Source: Megalobrama amblycephala (lineage: Eukaryota > Chordata > Actinopteri > Cypriniformes > Xenocyprididae). Taken from it: a stretch of 64,000 bases of DNA. The notes under the pieces were generated by a model that saw nothing but the letters and a program-made list of their open reading frames with translations, had not been told where the DNA came from and made no database searches. Numbering within the stretch: the stretch's first letter is position 1; each line of letters starts with the position of its first letter. The DNA is taken from positions 71,074,374-71,138,373 of the forward strand of contig NC_063044.1 in the NCBI RefSeq assembly GCF_018812025.1, written 5' to 3'. Position numbers and translations under genes: made by a program. Below are positions 9,880-22,045 of the stretch, piece after piece.

Positions 9880-11360
9880 CTTCAAAAATGTTACAGTTTG
9901 AATATTTCACTTTGACGTTTTAAGTTTAAACAGATTGTTTTGTCCTGTAGTGATGTTTGGTTCAGTCGTCTTTGTAGGTTTTTTGATCCTCTTACTTCAG
10001 ATGGAAACACTGGGACACAAACCTCTGGGAAACCTTCGGATTTCTCACATTCCTGCAAAATGTCTCTCCATCTTTTTTTTCACTCAGATATGCCTAAGGA
10101 AACAGCGAGTAACACACTGAATTAAACATGAACGACTGAAACAGTATTTTCATGTCAAAAGTACTCCATTAACCTTTTTTTAGGCTATTTACAAGTTCAA
10201 AAATCAGTGTATAAAAAGGCAGTTGAAAGACAACTCTCTCATTCAGCAGGAGTTACAGGAGGAAAATCACTGATGCTCGACATTTAAACTCTCCTGTCAT
10301 GAAATCCTGTTTTTCACATCATCTGTTGTAAAGTTTTATCTCTGTTATGATCTTTAATCATTCTAAATTGTGAAAAATGCTGACTGTACAAAGACAGTGA
10401 TATTCCAGGACCAAATTCATTCTGCAGCTTCATATTCACATTACATACAGGAGAAACTCAACACAATGAGCATGTTACACACTTTCCCCATATATACACG
10501 ATTATATAGGTCATGATTAATGCACTATATTAATGTTTTCTATGAAGCGTTTTCATGTGTTTGTTGTGATTGTCTTTATAATCAGGCTAGTACAGAGATA
10601 TAGGACACGACTGCATTCATCACAAGCAAATGTAAAACACAATCCTGATCCTCAGACTCCCATGAAGTTCATGAAGTTGAAGTTCAGTAACAGACAGAAG
10701 GAGCATGAAGAAAGTCCCCTGTTAGGCTCTCTCTGAAATCCCCTGAAGAAAGTTTTATTTGCAGACAGTGCCTGAAGGAAGGTGAAGATGATTTCACAAT
10801 AGCCTGATTGTAACCTGTTACTAATCTGTGACTCAGTGACTTTCCACAAACACATCTCTTCTAGGAGCAAGGGCGTGTTTTTTTGATGTTTGAAGTGTGA
10901 ATCGTTTAGCAGGTTACCGGGGCATGCTCCCTTGTGAGGTCTGTTTGTTTGTGTAAAATGGTCTTTTGTGATATCATCTACTACACACCCAAAGTTAGGT
11001 GTGTGTAAACGTGATGATTCATTCACTTTCAACAGCCCTAGTTTTCTTCTCCTGGTGGAAAATCATATTTTCACTTTCAGTCTGTCAGGAGACCGTTCAC
11101 CTCACTTCAGCACCTTAATTGTATGTCTGCATTGAAGCATTTTTGCCAGCATATAAAAACATATTTAATGCTACTTTTGATACTTGGGTACATACAGTGA
11201 GATTCAAATAGTTGATTTTTTATTGTCTTGATTTATATTTTTAGAAATATTCCACAGTTTTGAATGTTTCACTTTCTTGTTTTGACCTTTGACAGATTGT
11301 TTGGCTGGTAGTGAGGTTTGGCTGAATCATCTTTCTGAGAGTTTGGATCCTCTGAATCCA
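9880..11360. other. Intergenic block with a diverged direct duplication
   Basis: A stretch beginning 'cagattgttttgtcctgtag' (9932) is similar over about 60 bp to one at 11294 beginning 'cagattgtttggctggtagt'. Both run into 'ttt(g)gatcctct'. No coding frame is conserved between them, so this may be a duplicated untranslated exon or an old repeat. The rest of 9560-11700 shows no gene I can support. Confidence 0.35.
10210..10255 (+). promoter_or_regulatory. Candidate TATA core promoter
   Basis: TATAAAAAG at 10210-10218 is followed about 30 bp downstream by a pyrimidine-rich 'ctctctcattcagcagg', the right spacing for a start site. It could serve a leader exon of the GIMAP-type gene at 12545 or an untracked transcript. 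This is pattern only. Confidence 0.3.
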
Positions 11361-11703
11361 GCTGGAATGCTTGGCATGAATCGTCAGGGCTTCGTCATGC
11401 TGGAATGTGTCACTCACACACATGACGTCACTGTGAGGGAGGAGCATCAACCTAAGAAACAGAAGCACGCGCGCGCCCTCCGTTGGACATTCAAAAACAC
11501 TTCATGTGGCTTATGCGTTATAAGACCAAACTCAGTACACACATTATTAATAAAGCATACAATGTACAGACAAGCAGATGAACCATAATATAAACACAAC
11601 GCGTTTAATTTGTCACTGAAAGGTGAATTCAGGTTGAATGGAAAACTTTTTCTCAGGCATCTCAATGGCAAAAAGTGTCCCAATCAATATGAATTCACCC
11701 CTA

Positions 11704-11704
11704 C

Positions 11705-11739
<35 letters not shown>

Positions 11740-11740
11740 G

Positions 11741-11798
<58 letters not shown>

Positions 11799-11805
11799 CA
11801 TACAT
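11704..11805. repeat. TA microsatellite
   Basis: Alternating TA with short TACACA and TACATA interruptions. The frames read through it on both strands (poly Tyr-Ile) are artefacts. Confidence 0.95.
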
Positions 11806-12354
11806 ATACATATAAATCTATGAATGTCTTAAGCTCAGCTGTTGTTTTCTTTGAACTTTAACCTGCATTTGTTGTCAGACAAGATGGAAACAGAAACAGG
11901 TTTTGACCTGAGCGACTCCACCTGCAAACTTCTTCCTGCTTTCATGTTGGCAATAAGAGACGTCTAAACATGATGAAACCTTGACACACAGGTAACATAT
12001 TTCCTTATAAAACCCTCTTTGTGTTGTTATACGAAATGCAAATGTGAGATGTAACACTACTGATGAATGTGATTAATCACTTTATGAGCTTAGTTTCCGT
12101 TTCATTTGTCACAGAACCAGATCAGAAACAAATCTGTGTGTGAAAGTTTGTGTACAGTGTTGAGAAGCAGAAATATTAGTTTATTTTCAGTTCTTTTGGT
12201 GCAAATTTAACATTTACAGTGAGATTTTGGAGCACAAACAATGTCGAATTACTGCATTACTAAAGATCTAAATCATGTTGATCAACACATTTTACATTTT
12301 TGACTTTTCTATTGTATGAAGGCGCAGAGATCAGTTTATTAACGTCAGTAAATC

Positions 12355-12475
12355 AGCAGATGCTGTTATCTAAAGCGACTCGCAGTGAATTGAAGCTCAA
12401 TGTTTGATCAGTGTTTGTGTTCACTGGGAATCAATCCTGTGACTCTCAGCAGATGTGCAGCTCCATACGACATGA
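12355..12475. repeat. tRNA-derived repeat fragment
   Basis: 'gcagatgctgttatctaaag' then 'actgggaatcaatcctgtga' match the layout of a common fish repeat whose end resembles a tRNA B-box. A related scrap in the opposite orientation forms part of the last exon of copy B near 8680. Confidence 0.55.
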
Positions 12476-12544
12476 ACAGAGTCTCAGGACTGATGAATCT
12501 ATGAACAGACAGACGTCAGGACAGGAGTCACAGAAGATGAGCAG

Positions 12545-15500
12545 ATGAAGACTAAAGACAGAGATGGAGGAAAGAACAGAATATCAACATGTCTGCCGCT
12601 GAGAGCACAGGTGAGAATCAGACAGATCAGAGTTTAAAACATTTTCATTACATTCTGTCAATAGAATTCCAACTCATTTATGCAGAAACACAAATCTAGA
12701 TAGCATCTTATAATATTAATTTCTTTATTGCATACTCAGTGAAAATCAGCTAAATTATTCTCTTTTCCTCAAGTCAGATGAAGATATTTTATTCTCTGAA
12801 ATGATTTTCCAGCATCTCAGACTTTCACTTGTTTCAATGGTGTGTTCAAAGATGATGTTTTCTGATTATGATGAGATTCTAATATAAAATGTAAGACTTT
12901 TGTTTCATACAGTGATCGTTACTCACATTCCTCCTCGCAGGAGAAGATGGAGCAAAGACGAACCTCCTACGAGTAAGTCTTTACCTACATGAAAGCATGA
13001 AGTGATGAAGAGTGTGGGAATTATGGGTAATTTATCCAGATCAAAACACAAGTGATCAATTCAGCCTCCTACTGGTGGATTCTGGTCATTTAGATCTGTG
13101 ATGTTTGATTAAGATCAAGATCTTGTCATCATGTGTCATGTGTTAGTGTGTGATGTGAGGATCGTGAACTCTAAACGTCTGATTTGACTCTTTGCAATGA
13201 GGATTGTTCTTCTGGGGAAGAGCGTGTCAGAAAACAGTGGAGTGGGAAACTTCCTGTTGGGACGAGCAGCGTTTGACAGTGAAGCTCCTCCAGATGTTGT
13301 AGAGAGAGTCGGAGGAAGATTGAAGGACAGACACGTGATGGTCATCAGCAGTCCTCAGCTGCTCCAGACAAACATCTCAGATCATCAGATCACACAGACA
13401 GTGAGAGAGTGTGTGAATCTGTCTCATCCAGGACCTCATGTGATCGTTCTGCTCCTCAAACATGATCAGTGTTCAGCAGAAGATCAGGAGTGTGTGGAGA
13501 AGGTGCTGGACTCTTTCTCTGAGAGGGTTTATCAACACACCATGGTGCTCACCACACAAGAGTCCACTGAAACCAATGACATCCTACAGAAGATCATTCA
13601 GAAGTGCTTCAACAGACACTTCAGTCTTCAGAGAAGCAGATCTCCTGATGATCTTCTGCTGATGTTTGAGGACATTGTGAAAATGAATGATGGACGACAC
13701 CTGGATTGTGCTGAAGAGTCACAGTATTTCACAATGAAGCAACAGGCCACAGAGAAACGTGAGTGTGATGATATTTGATGTTTCTACTGATAAATTAACA
13801 GTTTTAAATGTTCTTCTTCTTCTATCAGTTTCAGAGGGTGTGAAGCTGAATCTGGTTGTGTGTGGGAGTGACGGCACATTAAAATCCTCCATATCAGAGC
13901 TGATCCTGCAGCAGACAGACAGAAGATCAGACGTGGATCTTCATGGACGTCAGATCAGTCTGGTGGATCTTCCAGCTCTGTTCAACACTCGTCTCTCAGA
14001 GGAGGAAGTGATGCGTCAGGCTCTCCGCTGTGTGTCTCTCTGTCATTCTGGAGTTCATGTTTTCCTCTGCATTATTTCTGATGCTCCACTCAATAATGAA
14101 GACAAAGCAGAAATGGAGGAGATCCAGAGGATCTTCAGCTCCAGAATCAACAAACACATGATGATCCTCATAATGCAGAATTCAGAGCATCATACAGAAG
14201 AACTCAATGAAGAAACACAGTCTGTCATTGAGAGATTTGGAGGACGACATCATTTCTTTGGTCCCAACACACAAGTGTCCACATTGATGGAGAACATTGA
14301 GAAGATGCTGGAAGAAAACAGAGGAGAGTTTTACTCCACAGAGACATTTCTGGAGGCGCAGATGGAAAAACTGATGAAATATGAAGAGATGAAGAAGAAA
14401 ATCAACTCACTAGAGACACATTTACTGTCACAAGGTAATGAACAGAAAATCAGTTTGGGTCTTAAACTTAAATTCTACAATAGATTTATTCTATAATAGT
14501 GTTTTATTCATTTGTGTTTTTAAACAGCAGAACTGCAACATTTAAAATTGAAAAGTGGCTCATCTTACCCTGATCCCCCTGTTCATCTTGTCATGTTTTC
14601 TTAAATTTCAATATGATTTTCACGTTCAAGAGAAAACACAGATGAACTGAGGATTGTACTGCTGGGAAAAACTGGAGTTGGGAAGAGTGCAACAGGAAAC
14701 ACAATCTTAGGAAGAGACGCGTTTACAGCAGAAACATCTCAAGAGTCAGTAACTAAAGAGAGTCAGAGAGAATCATCTGAAATCAACGGCCGAAACGTTA
14801 CTGTGATCGACACTCCAGGACTGTTTGATACTGAACTGAGTAATGAGGAGATCCAGAGAGAAATCAGACACTGCATCTCCATGATCCTGCCTGGACCACA
14901 TGTGTTCATCATTGTGCTCAATTTAGGACAACGATTCACTCAAGAAGAAGCAACATCAGTGAAGATCATCCAAGAGACGTTTGGAGAGAAATCTTTAATG
15001 TTCACCATGGTGCTCTTCACCAGAGGAGATTTCCTGAAGAACAAAACTATTGAACAGTGTTTGGGAAAACCTGGATCTCCTTTAATGAAGCTGATTGAAG
15101 CGTGTGGAAACAGATTCCATGTGTTCAATAATAATCAGACTGGAGACCGAACACAGGTGTCTGATCTACTGGAGAAGATAGACAACATGGTGAGAGTGAA
15201 CGGAGGGAGTTTCTACTCATGTAAGATGTTCAGAGAGATGGAGAGAGAAAGACAAGAACAACAGATGAAGATCCTGATGGACAGAGTCAGTGAAAGAGAA
15301 GAACTGATGAAGAAACTAGAAGAAGAGAAAGAGAGAATGAAGAAGATGATGAAGGAAGAACGACAGAATCATGACAAAGAGAGAAAGAGAAGAGAAGAAG
15401 AACTCAAAAGAGAAATAAGAGAACAAGAGAAACATCAGAGAGAGATACGAGACGAGATGAGACGAGAACGAGAAACATTTAAACATGAAATAGAGGAAAT

Positions 15501-16254
15501 GAGACAAGAAAAAGAGAATTTGAAGAAAGAAAAGGAAAAACTTCAGATCAAATATGACACTGAAACAGACAGACTGATGAACAGAATAGAGAATGAGAGG
15601 AAGAAAAGAGAAGAAGAGTTTAATGAGAGAGAAGAACAATACAAAACACTAATGAAAGAGAAAGAAGATCTTCAGACTAAACATGAAGAAGAAGAAAACA
15701 AGATGAAGATCCTGATGGAGAAACTGAACAGAGAAAGAGAAGAACTGATGAAGAAACATAAAGAAGAAGAGAAAGACAGAATGAAGATGGTGATGGAGGA
15801 AGAACGACAGAATCATGACAAAGAGAGAAAGAGAAGAAAAGAGGATGAGAAAAGAAGAGAGAGAGAAAAACAGATTACTGATGAACAGATTCAGAGACTC
15901 AGGAGTGAAATTGAGGGAATAATCAGAGAGAAAGCGAGAACAGAAAGAGAGAGACGAGAACAACTAGAGGATTTAGAGAAGAGACTGACAGAAGAAAGAA
16001 ACATGAGAGAAGATCAACAAAAGACTTCTGAAGAAACACTGAAACTCCTTGAAGAACAGCATGAAGAAGAACTGAAGAGAAGACAAGTGGAGTGGAGAGA
16101 GGAATATGAACGAGAGAAAGAGGATATGAAGAAGAAGATCTGCTATGAAACTTATCCGTCACTCCTTTTGGGGCTGGTAAATGATTTAACACCATCTTTG
16201 TGTGTGTTTATGCAAGCAAACTCACAGCCTATCAGTGAATTTCACCATTCTTAG
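12545..16254 (+). CDS. GIMAP8-like protein with three AIG1 GTPase domains and a coiled coil
   Basis: Exons 12545-12610, 12941-12972, 13202-13758, 13829-14434 and 14633-16254 keep frame (2883 nt, 960 residues). Domain 1 (residues about 33-218) starts IVLLGKSVSENSGVGNFLLG, a P-loop without canonical GxxGxGKS; where DTPG is expected it has SSPQ. Domain 2 (about 220-420) has CGSDGTLKSS and VDLPALF, also degenerate. Domain 3 (about 421-620) is canonical: GKTGVGKS at 432-439, DTPG at 480, the family's conserved box (LPGPHVFIIVLNLGQRFTQEE region) and TRGD as G4. Residues about 624-917 are a Glu/Lys/Arg coiled coil. GIMAPs are membrane-associated GTPases of lymphocyte survival and immunity, and triple-domain members resemble GIMAP8, so the silent first domains probably regulate or dimerise with the third. 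The start could instead be ATG 12947. The C-terminus may be spliced at gtaaat near 16177. Confidence 0.85.
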
Positions 16255-16639
16255 AAAGAATTGTATGAATTTCGTGATAAAATGGATAGAATTTGAAATT
16301 AAATGTTGTTAATACTTAATAGTCTTCAACGCTGTATACTACACATGTATACACATTCTGGAAAAATTTCGGTATGAATACCTGTACCGTTACACATCCA
16401 AGGATGTAACTTTGGTTTGAGAAGTTTTTTTTTAGAATTTAATTCAAATGAATCAAAAGCATTTTTTAACTTATACACTTTATACTTTATACTAAAAAAA
16501 ATAAATAAAATAAATTTAAGTTTTAAATTTCATAATTATATGTAAGGATTATTCAGTTCAGTTTGATGGAATTTTACTATTAATTGAATGTATGACTAAA
16601 AATGCAATTAAGATGAATGCACTCAATCAAGGTATCCTC

Positions 16640-17470
16640 CGTAATCAGGGCTGCGTTCAGCCCCGACAAAACGTTGCAAAACGTTTTTTTAAACGGAAAC
16701 GATGGTGCGTTGAACACCCCGTTCTGATGACGCATGAGTTGCAACTATGGCAGCTGAGAAGGCCATTCTTTGTGTTCTTTTTAAAGAATTTTCGGAGCCT
16801 GATGAAGTCGGTATAAATACGTGTTTAATACTGCAAAATACACTCGATGTTACAGTCACTGCCCTTGCCGTCCAGAATAAAAGAGAACATCCCAATGGAG
16901 TGAAGGGATTTATGGAAACTTCTAATTATTGTCAACCAACATTTGCCTCGCATTTCAGGATGAAAAGACAAACATTTCAGGTGAAGGATAATCCACTTCT
17001 TACGCCCGAGACTAAATGATCTAACGTTATATGACTATTTTTATTGTGAGCATTAGGCTTATCATTATTTCTGATCACTGTTGTTGTGCTATGATATTGT
17101 AATATTTACCATTATATAATCAGAGGAGAATAGACAAGATTATGAAAGTGTAACTCCAAAATACAATAGCAAAATATATAAATATGTATAGTACTTCTAT
17201 GTTACATTCATACCCATTGTGCAGGATGTCTCTTTAATACCGCGTGGTTTATATGCATGTTGATGCTGATTGGGCTGAGATTTTTGACACACCCACAAAA
17301 CAAGAGAAAACGTATCTCAAACCTGGGGCACGTTCAAGCTCAAACCGGTGCGCAACGTTTTGCTACGGTTTCCGGGTTGAACGACATGTTTCCTGGAAAC
17401 GGTGTGCAACGGTGTGCAACAGGTTTGAGATGCGTTTTTTAATGTTTTTAGAAGCGCAACATTAGTGTGG
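16640..17470. mobile_element. Harbinger-like DNA transposon remnant
   Basis: The frame 16747-17019 starts MAAEKAILCVLFKEF and contains YCQPTFASHFRMKRQTFQV, which resembles the N-terminal part of HARBI1-type transposases. G/C-rich ends occur on both sides: 'ggctgcgttcagccccgaca' (16649) and, near 17325, 'acgttcaagctcaaaccggt' with repeated gtgcgcaacg motifs. No DDE core is present. Downstream text (about 16975-17270) recurs, split, at 18365-18420 plus 22325-22560. Confidence 0.5.
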
Positions 17471-18082
17471 GCACCCAGAAACATTAATCGGCGCATATGC
17501 CAACTTTGCCAACAAATGTAAATCAGTATTTACATAGAGTAATAGTTGTAAATTTATCTGTTTCATGTGTCCGGCAAAATCACATCTACTGTCCTGCAAC
17601 AGATCAATAGCCAGGTGGTCACCCTAAGTCATGTATTATCATGTTTCAGAGACATGGCTCTCGAAAGTGTGGGGGAAACAACAATTTTACAAAAGAAAAC
17701 TTGTAAATTGACATTTCTTCGACTTTAATCTGTCCTTTTTTAATTTTGGTTTATAAAGATGCAAAACGTAATAAACAAAAATCTGAAAATAAGTCAATAT
17801 TTATTTTGTGCACATGAAATTTGTGTATTCGGTTTTAATTTAAATTTTGGTATTCACCATAGCATTTAAAAATACAACAACCGTTCGTTTTTCTTGACGT
17901 GGTTAAAAAACAAAAAAGGAATGGACGCAAAAGTACACGGACCTACCCTGGTTTTACCCTGATTGCATGCATACAAATTGTCTGATATTCTGATGAAGAA
18001 CAAAATTGTAATAAACACTGAAAATCGAATGCACATTTTTGTGTGTGTGACAGTGTTCCGCTTTTCTGCTTGACCTCAATAG

Positions 18083-18282
18083 GGCCTGGACGCTGCTGAC
18101 AATGACCCAAGCGTCCCACCGTACGACACGGCGATGATCTATGAATACGAGGGCAACGGCTCGAGCGCAGGCAGCATCAGCTCCCTTGAAACCATGAGCT
18201 CAGATGGTGACCAGGACTATGACTACCTCAATGACTGGGGCCACGCTTTAAAACACTGGCTACCATGTACGACCCACGCTAG
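18083..18282 (+). pseudogene. Cadherin cytoplasmic C-terminal exon fragment, frameshifted
   Basis: After an acceptor-like 'acctcaatag' the frame reads [20 protein letters not shown], then [20 protein letters not shown] and [11 protein letters not shown]. This is the catenin-binding end of classical cadherins, with family landmarks DNDP, PPYD, YEG.GS.AGS.SSL and DYDYLNDWG. Right after NDWG the frame departs from the family's PRFK-type ending, and a TAG lies 18280-18282 in the shifted frame. This fits a 1-nt deletion at the ggcc around 18239-18242. Closest in feel to cadherin-15, but the paralogue is not settled. No other cadherin exon is seen; both sides are transposon sequence, so it is a stranded or captured exon. 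Confidence 0.8.
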
Positions 18283-18420
18283 ATGCCAGACTGATTCTTT
18301 TATTCAAGATGTCCAGATACTCTCATACATGCATGTCCCTCAAATCTTCATGCAAACCTACATTTCAGATAAAGGATAATCCACTTTTTACCTCCGAGAC
18401 TGTTGATCTATATGACCTTA

Positions 18421-18540
18421 TTATTAGGGGCCAAGCCCCGAAGGGGCTGTAGCCCCTATTGTAATTGTACGTTTTCCCTTTTATTAGGGGCCAAGCCCCG
18501 AAGGGGCTGTAGCCCCTATTGTAATTGTACGTTTTCCCTT
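18421..18540. repeat. Perfect 60-bp tandem duplication at the composite repeat end
   Basis: Bases 18421-18480 and 18481-18540 are identical. Each unit holds the imperfect palindrome ggggccaagccccgaagggg. Perfect identity in otherwise diverged sequence implies a very recent duplication or an assembly artefact. Confidence 0.95.
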
Positions 18541-19954
18541 TTATTATTATTATTCTTCCTCCCGAATGGGAGTCTATGGCAGCCCTATCAACGGAACATG
18601 AGAAAATGATGAAATTTGGCACAGTTGTAGAGATGTTCATGAATAGTGATTGGACCAAATTTGGAGTCTCTAGAACCAACTCTATAGCGCCACCACCAGT
18701 TCAAAATTTCAACATTCTAACGGTTTTAACATTTGAACTGTTTGTCATAGAAAAATTACATTTAGTTCATCTGATTCGTCTCTTCATGCTGATGCTATTC
18801 AACTTCTTACATTAAGTCTCCACCCATTACAGTAGCGGCCATTTTGAAAAGTACAGTATTTGTTTTTTTCGCTTCTCCTCCTTCAAAATTTGTCCAATTT
18901 TGTCCAAACTTTGATCAGGTGATCTTTGGTCTGAGCCGCACAGAAATGACTGAACAGATTTTTTTTATTCATCTTTGTTCAAAAGTTATGATGTCACGAA
19001 GTTAACGAGGTTGACCCAAAATTGCTATAGAGGCTGTATCTCGGCCAAACTTTGAGCAATCGAAACTAAAATTGGTACACTTGATCAAGACCATGATCTG
19101 AGGTTCCATGCCAAATTTGGGAACAGCGCCACCTACAGGTCATGAGATCTGAAAAATGGCTATTTTGGCCAATAACTTTTGAACACTTTATTAGAAAATC
19201 AAGATCTTGGTGTCTATGGATTCCCTGTGCCATGCCGAATCCGAGGATATCGAATTCGTCAACATCGGATGAACCACGTGTCCGCCATTTTGAATTTTGT
19301 CATAAATTGCAATAACTTTAAACAATTTGACATATCTTCACACAAATTGGTACGTATGACCTTTAGAAGGTCCTGAAGGTACCTGAGAAGTTTCAACACA
19401 GCGCCACCTACTGTTCCACAGATGTAATGATTATTGCAAAACCACTTATAACTTTTGAAAAACACTTTCCAAAATGTGTATGCTTTATGTCATTTTATTC
19501 CCTGGCTTATGCCGATTCCGACGATGTGTCATTTGTCATTTTCCTTAAATGTACCTGTCTGCCATATTGAATTAAATCAAAAACAGTTTTTTCGCTACTC
19601 CTCCCACAAATTTTGGTCAATTTTGTCCAAAATCAGCTCAGATGATCTTTGAACCGAGCCGCACAGAAATGACTGAACGGATTTTTGATATTCGCTACCA
19701 TTCCCAAGATATTCATCTCTGAATGTGACCTTGCTTGTGTTTGTTGTCTTATACTAGTTAGCTTAGCACAGTAATTGCTTAGCATGCTAAACTATTGCTA
19801 TTCTTTCTAATGTGGTCTTCAGTCAACAGGTTAACCAAAACTTAGTTGGCATTAAATAACTTTGCATACTAATATGGTTAACATGCTATGAAGCTTTTTT
19901 TTTGTGAACTCTTTCTCACACTGAAACCTCTGCTTAGCATACTGATGAACTTGC

Positions 19955-20030
19955 ATGGCTGATTAGCTCAATGTGTTACGCCACGGATCCCGAATGCTCT
20001 GCATCGTGGGTTCGAAACTCAGTGTGACAC
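19955..20030 (+). other. tRNA-like module 1 in composite repeat
   Basis: An A-box-like 'tagctcaatgtg' (19964-19975) and a B-box-like 'ggttcgaaactc' (20009-20020) are spaced as in a Pol III internal promoter. A cloverleaf is not evident, so this is a SINE-type module and not a tRNA gene. Confidence 0.5.
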
Positions 20031-21554
20031 ATGCCCAGACCGCATGAGGTACTGTGGCAGGAAAAGATGCAGAACTTGTGTCTGTTCTAGCATTCTGCCT
20101 AAAACTGGTCTAATCTGAAGCTATCACATGCAATTCCTTTATGTCCAAATTCGTAGTTATTCTTCTTCCCCCTGTATGGTAATCAATGAACCATAAGAAG
20201 GAAAATTATCAAATTTGGCATGCTTGTAGTGATAGTAATTAAAAGTAATTTGACCAACTTTGGAGTATCTAGGACTAAGTCTATAGCGCCACCACCAGTT
20301 CAAATATTCACTTTTGTAAAGGTTATAACTTTGAACCCTTTGTTCCAGAAAAATGAATGTCAATACAACTGATTCCTCTCTTCATACTGATCACATTCAA
20401 TATCTTACATTAAGTCTCCACCCAGTACAGTAGTGGCCATTTTGAAAAGTACAGTATTCCGTTTTTTCGCTACTCCTCCTTCAAAATTTGTCCAATTTTG
20501 TCCAGACTTTGATCAGGTGATCTTTGGTCTGAGCCGCACAGAAATGACTGAGCAGATTTTTTTTATCATCTTTGTTCAAAAGTTATGATGTCACGAAGTT
20601 AATGAGGTTTACCCAAAATTGCTATAGAGGCTGTATCTCAGCCAAACTTTGAGCGATCAAAACAAAAATTCGTACACTTGATCAAGACCATGATCTGAGG
20701 TTCCTTGCCGAATTTGGGAACAGCGCCACCTACAGGTCATGAGATCTGTAAAATGGATATTTCTGCCAATAACTTTTGAACACTTTATTAGAAAATCAAG
20801 ATCTTGGTGTCTATGGATTCCTTGGGCCATGCCGAATCCGGGGATATTGAATTTGTCAACATCGGATGAAAAGCATGTCCGCCATTTTGAATTTTGTCAT
20901 AAATTTCAATATCTTTTAAACTATTTGACATATCTTCACAAAAATTAGTATGTATGACCTTTAGTAGGTCCCGAAGGTACCTGAGAAGTTTCAACACAGC
21001 GCCACCTACTGTTCCACAGATATAATGTTTTTTCCAAAAATGCTTATAACTTTTGAAAACACTTTCCAAAACGTGTATACTTTATGTCATTTTATTCCCT
21101 GGCTAATGCCAATTCCAACGATGTGTCATTTGTCATTTTCCTTAAATGTACCTGTCTGCCATATTGAAATAAATGAAAAACAGTTTTTTCGCTACTCCTC
21201 CCACAAATTTTGTCCTATTTTGTCCACAATCAGCTCAGAAGATCTTTGGACCGAGCCGCATAGAAATGACTGAACGGATTTTTGATATTCGCTACCGTTC
21301 CCGAGATATTTGTCTCTGAATGTGACCTTCCTTGTGATTGTTATCTTATGCTAGTTAGCTTAGCATGCTAATTGCTTAGCATGCTAACCAGTTGTCATTC
21401 TTTTTAATGTGGCTCTTCAGCTATCAAGTTAACCATGAGCTTCATTAGCATTAAGTTAGCTTGGCATGCTAATATGGTTAGCATGCTAAGAATGCTTTTT
21501 TTGTAAATTCTTTGTTACACTAAAAGTTCTCTTCCACAACATGTTGAACATGTG

Positions 21555-21640
21555 TCATAATGTAGCTCAATGTGTAAAGCCAGGTACCTGACGAGCCCTG
21601 TACCTAAAGATAGTGGGTTCGAATCTCGGGTGGAGTGGTT
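21555..21640 (+). other. tRNA-like module 2 in composite repeat
   Basis: 'tagctcaatgtg' (21563-21574) and 'ggttcgaatctcg' (21616-21628), one 1.6-kb period after module 1. The B-box is closer to consensus than in module 1. Confidence 0.5.
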
Positions 21641-21959
21641 TTATGAAATTGTGTGTTTTGATTCCTTTATTGCCTCTAGATTAGAAATAAATGCTTTTTG
21701 TTTCATGCTGTGTTCATTTTCATCTAAGCTTCTGTACTTTCTGAGTTCATTCTCGCCCATAATTCTGAACCAGGTGTTTCATGTTTGTTCATTTTCTGCT
21801 GTTTTTCTTCTTCCTGCTCTGTATTGCGCTACAGCATGATGAGCTGCAGAATGATCTAAAGTAAAGTTATTAAATATAACATTCAGTGCAGTTTCATAAA
21901 AATTCTTCTTTTTGAGTCCATTTTCACATAAACTAGTGAACTTCGGCAGTTGTGTCAAC

Positions 21960-22045
21960 AGTCACCTGCACAGTGGTGCAATGACATGCGCAATGGACAC
22001 TGGACCTGGAGGTTGTGGGTTCGAATCCCGTGTTGGGTGGTCATT
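21960..22045 (+). other. tRNA-like module 3 in composite repeat
   Basis: A B-box 'ggttcgaatcccg' (22018-22030) is preceded by a weaker A-box 'tgcacagtggtgcaatga'. It has the best B-box of the three and lies about 400 bp after module 2. Confidence 0.5.

Noticed and set aside
10533..11032. Frames at 10533-10736 (+) and 10652-11032 (-)
   Set aside because: No domain, splice or duplication support; the overlap on opposite strands is uninformative.
11610..11861. Poly Tyr-Ile frames on both strands
   Set aside because: Translation of a TA microsatellite.
15316..16195. Minus-strand Ser/Phe/Leu-rich frames opposite the GIMAP coiled coil
   Set aside because: Antisense shadows of GAA/AGA-rich coding sequence.
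19955..22045. Functional tRNA genes at the A/B-box pairs
   Set aside because: No convincing acceptor stem or anticodon arm; all three lie at matching positions of a repeat, so they are SINE-type modules.
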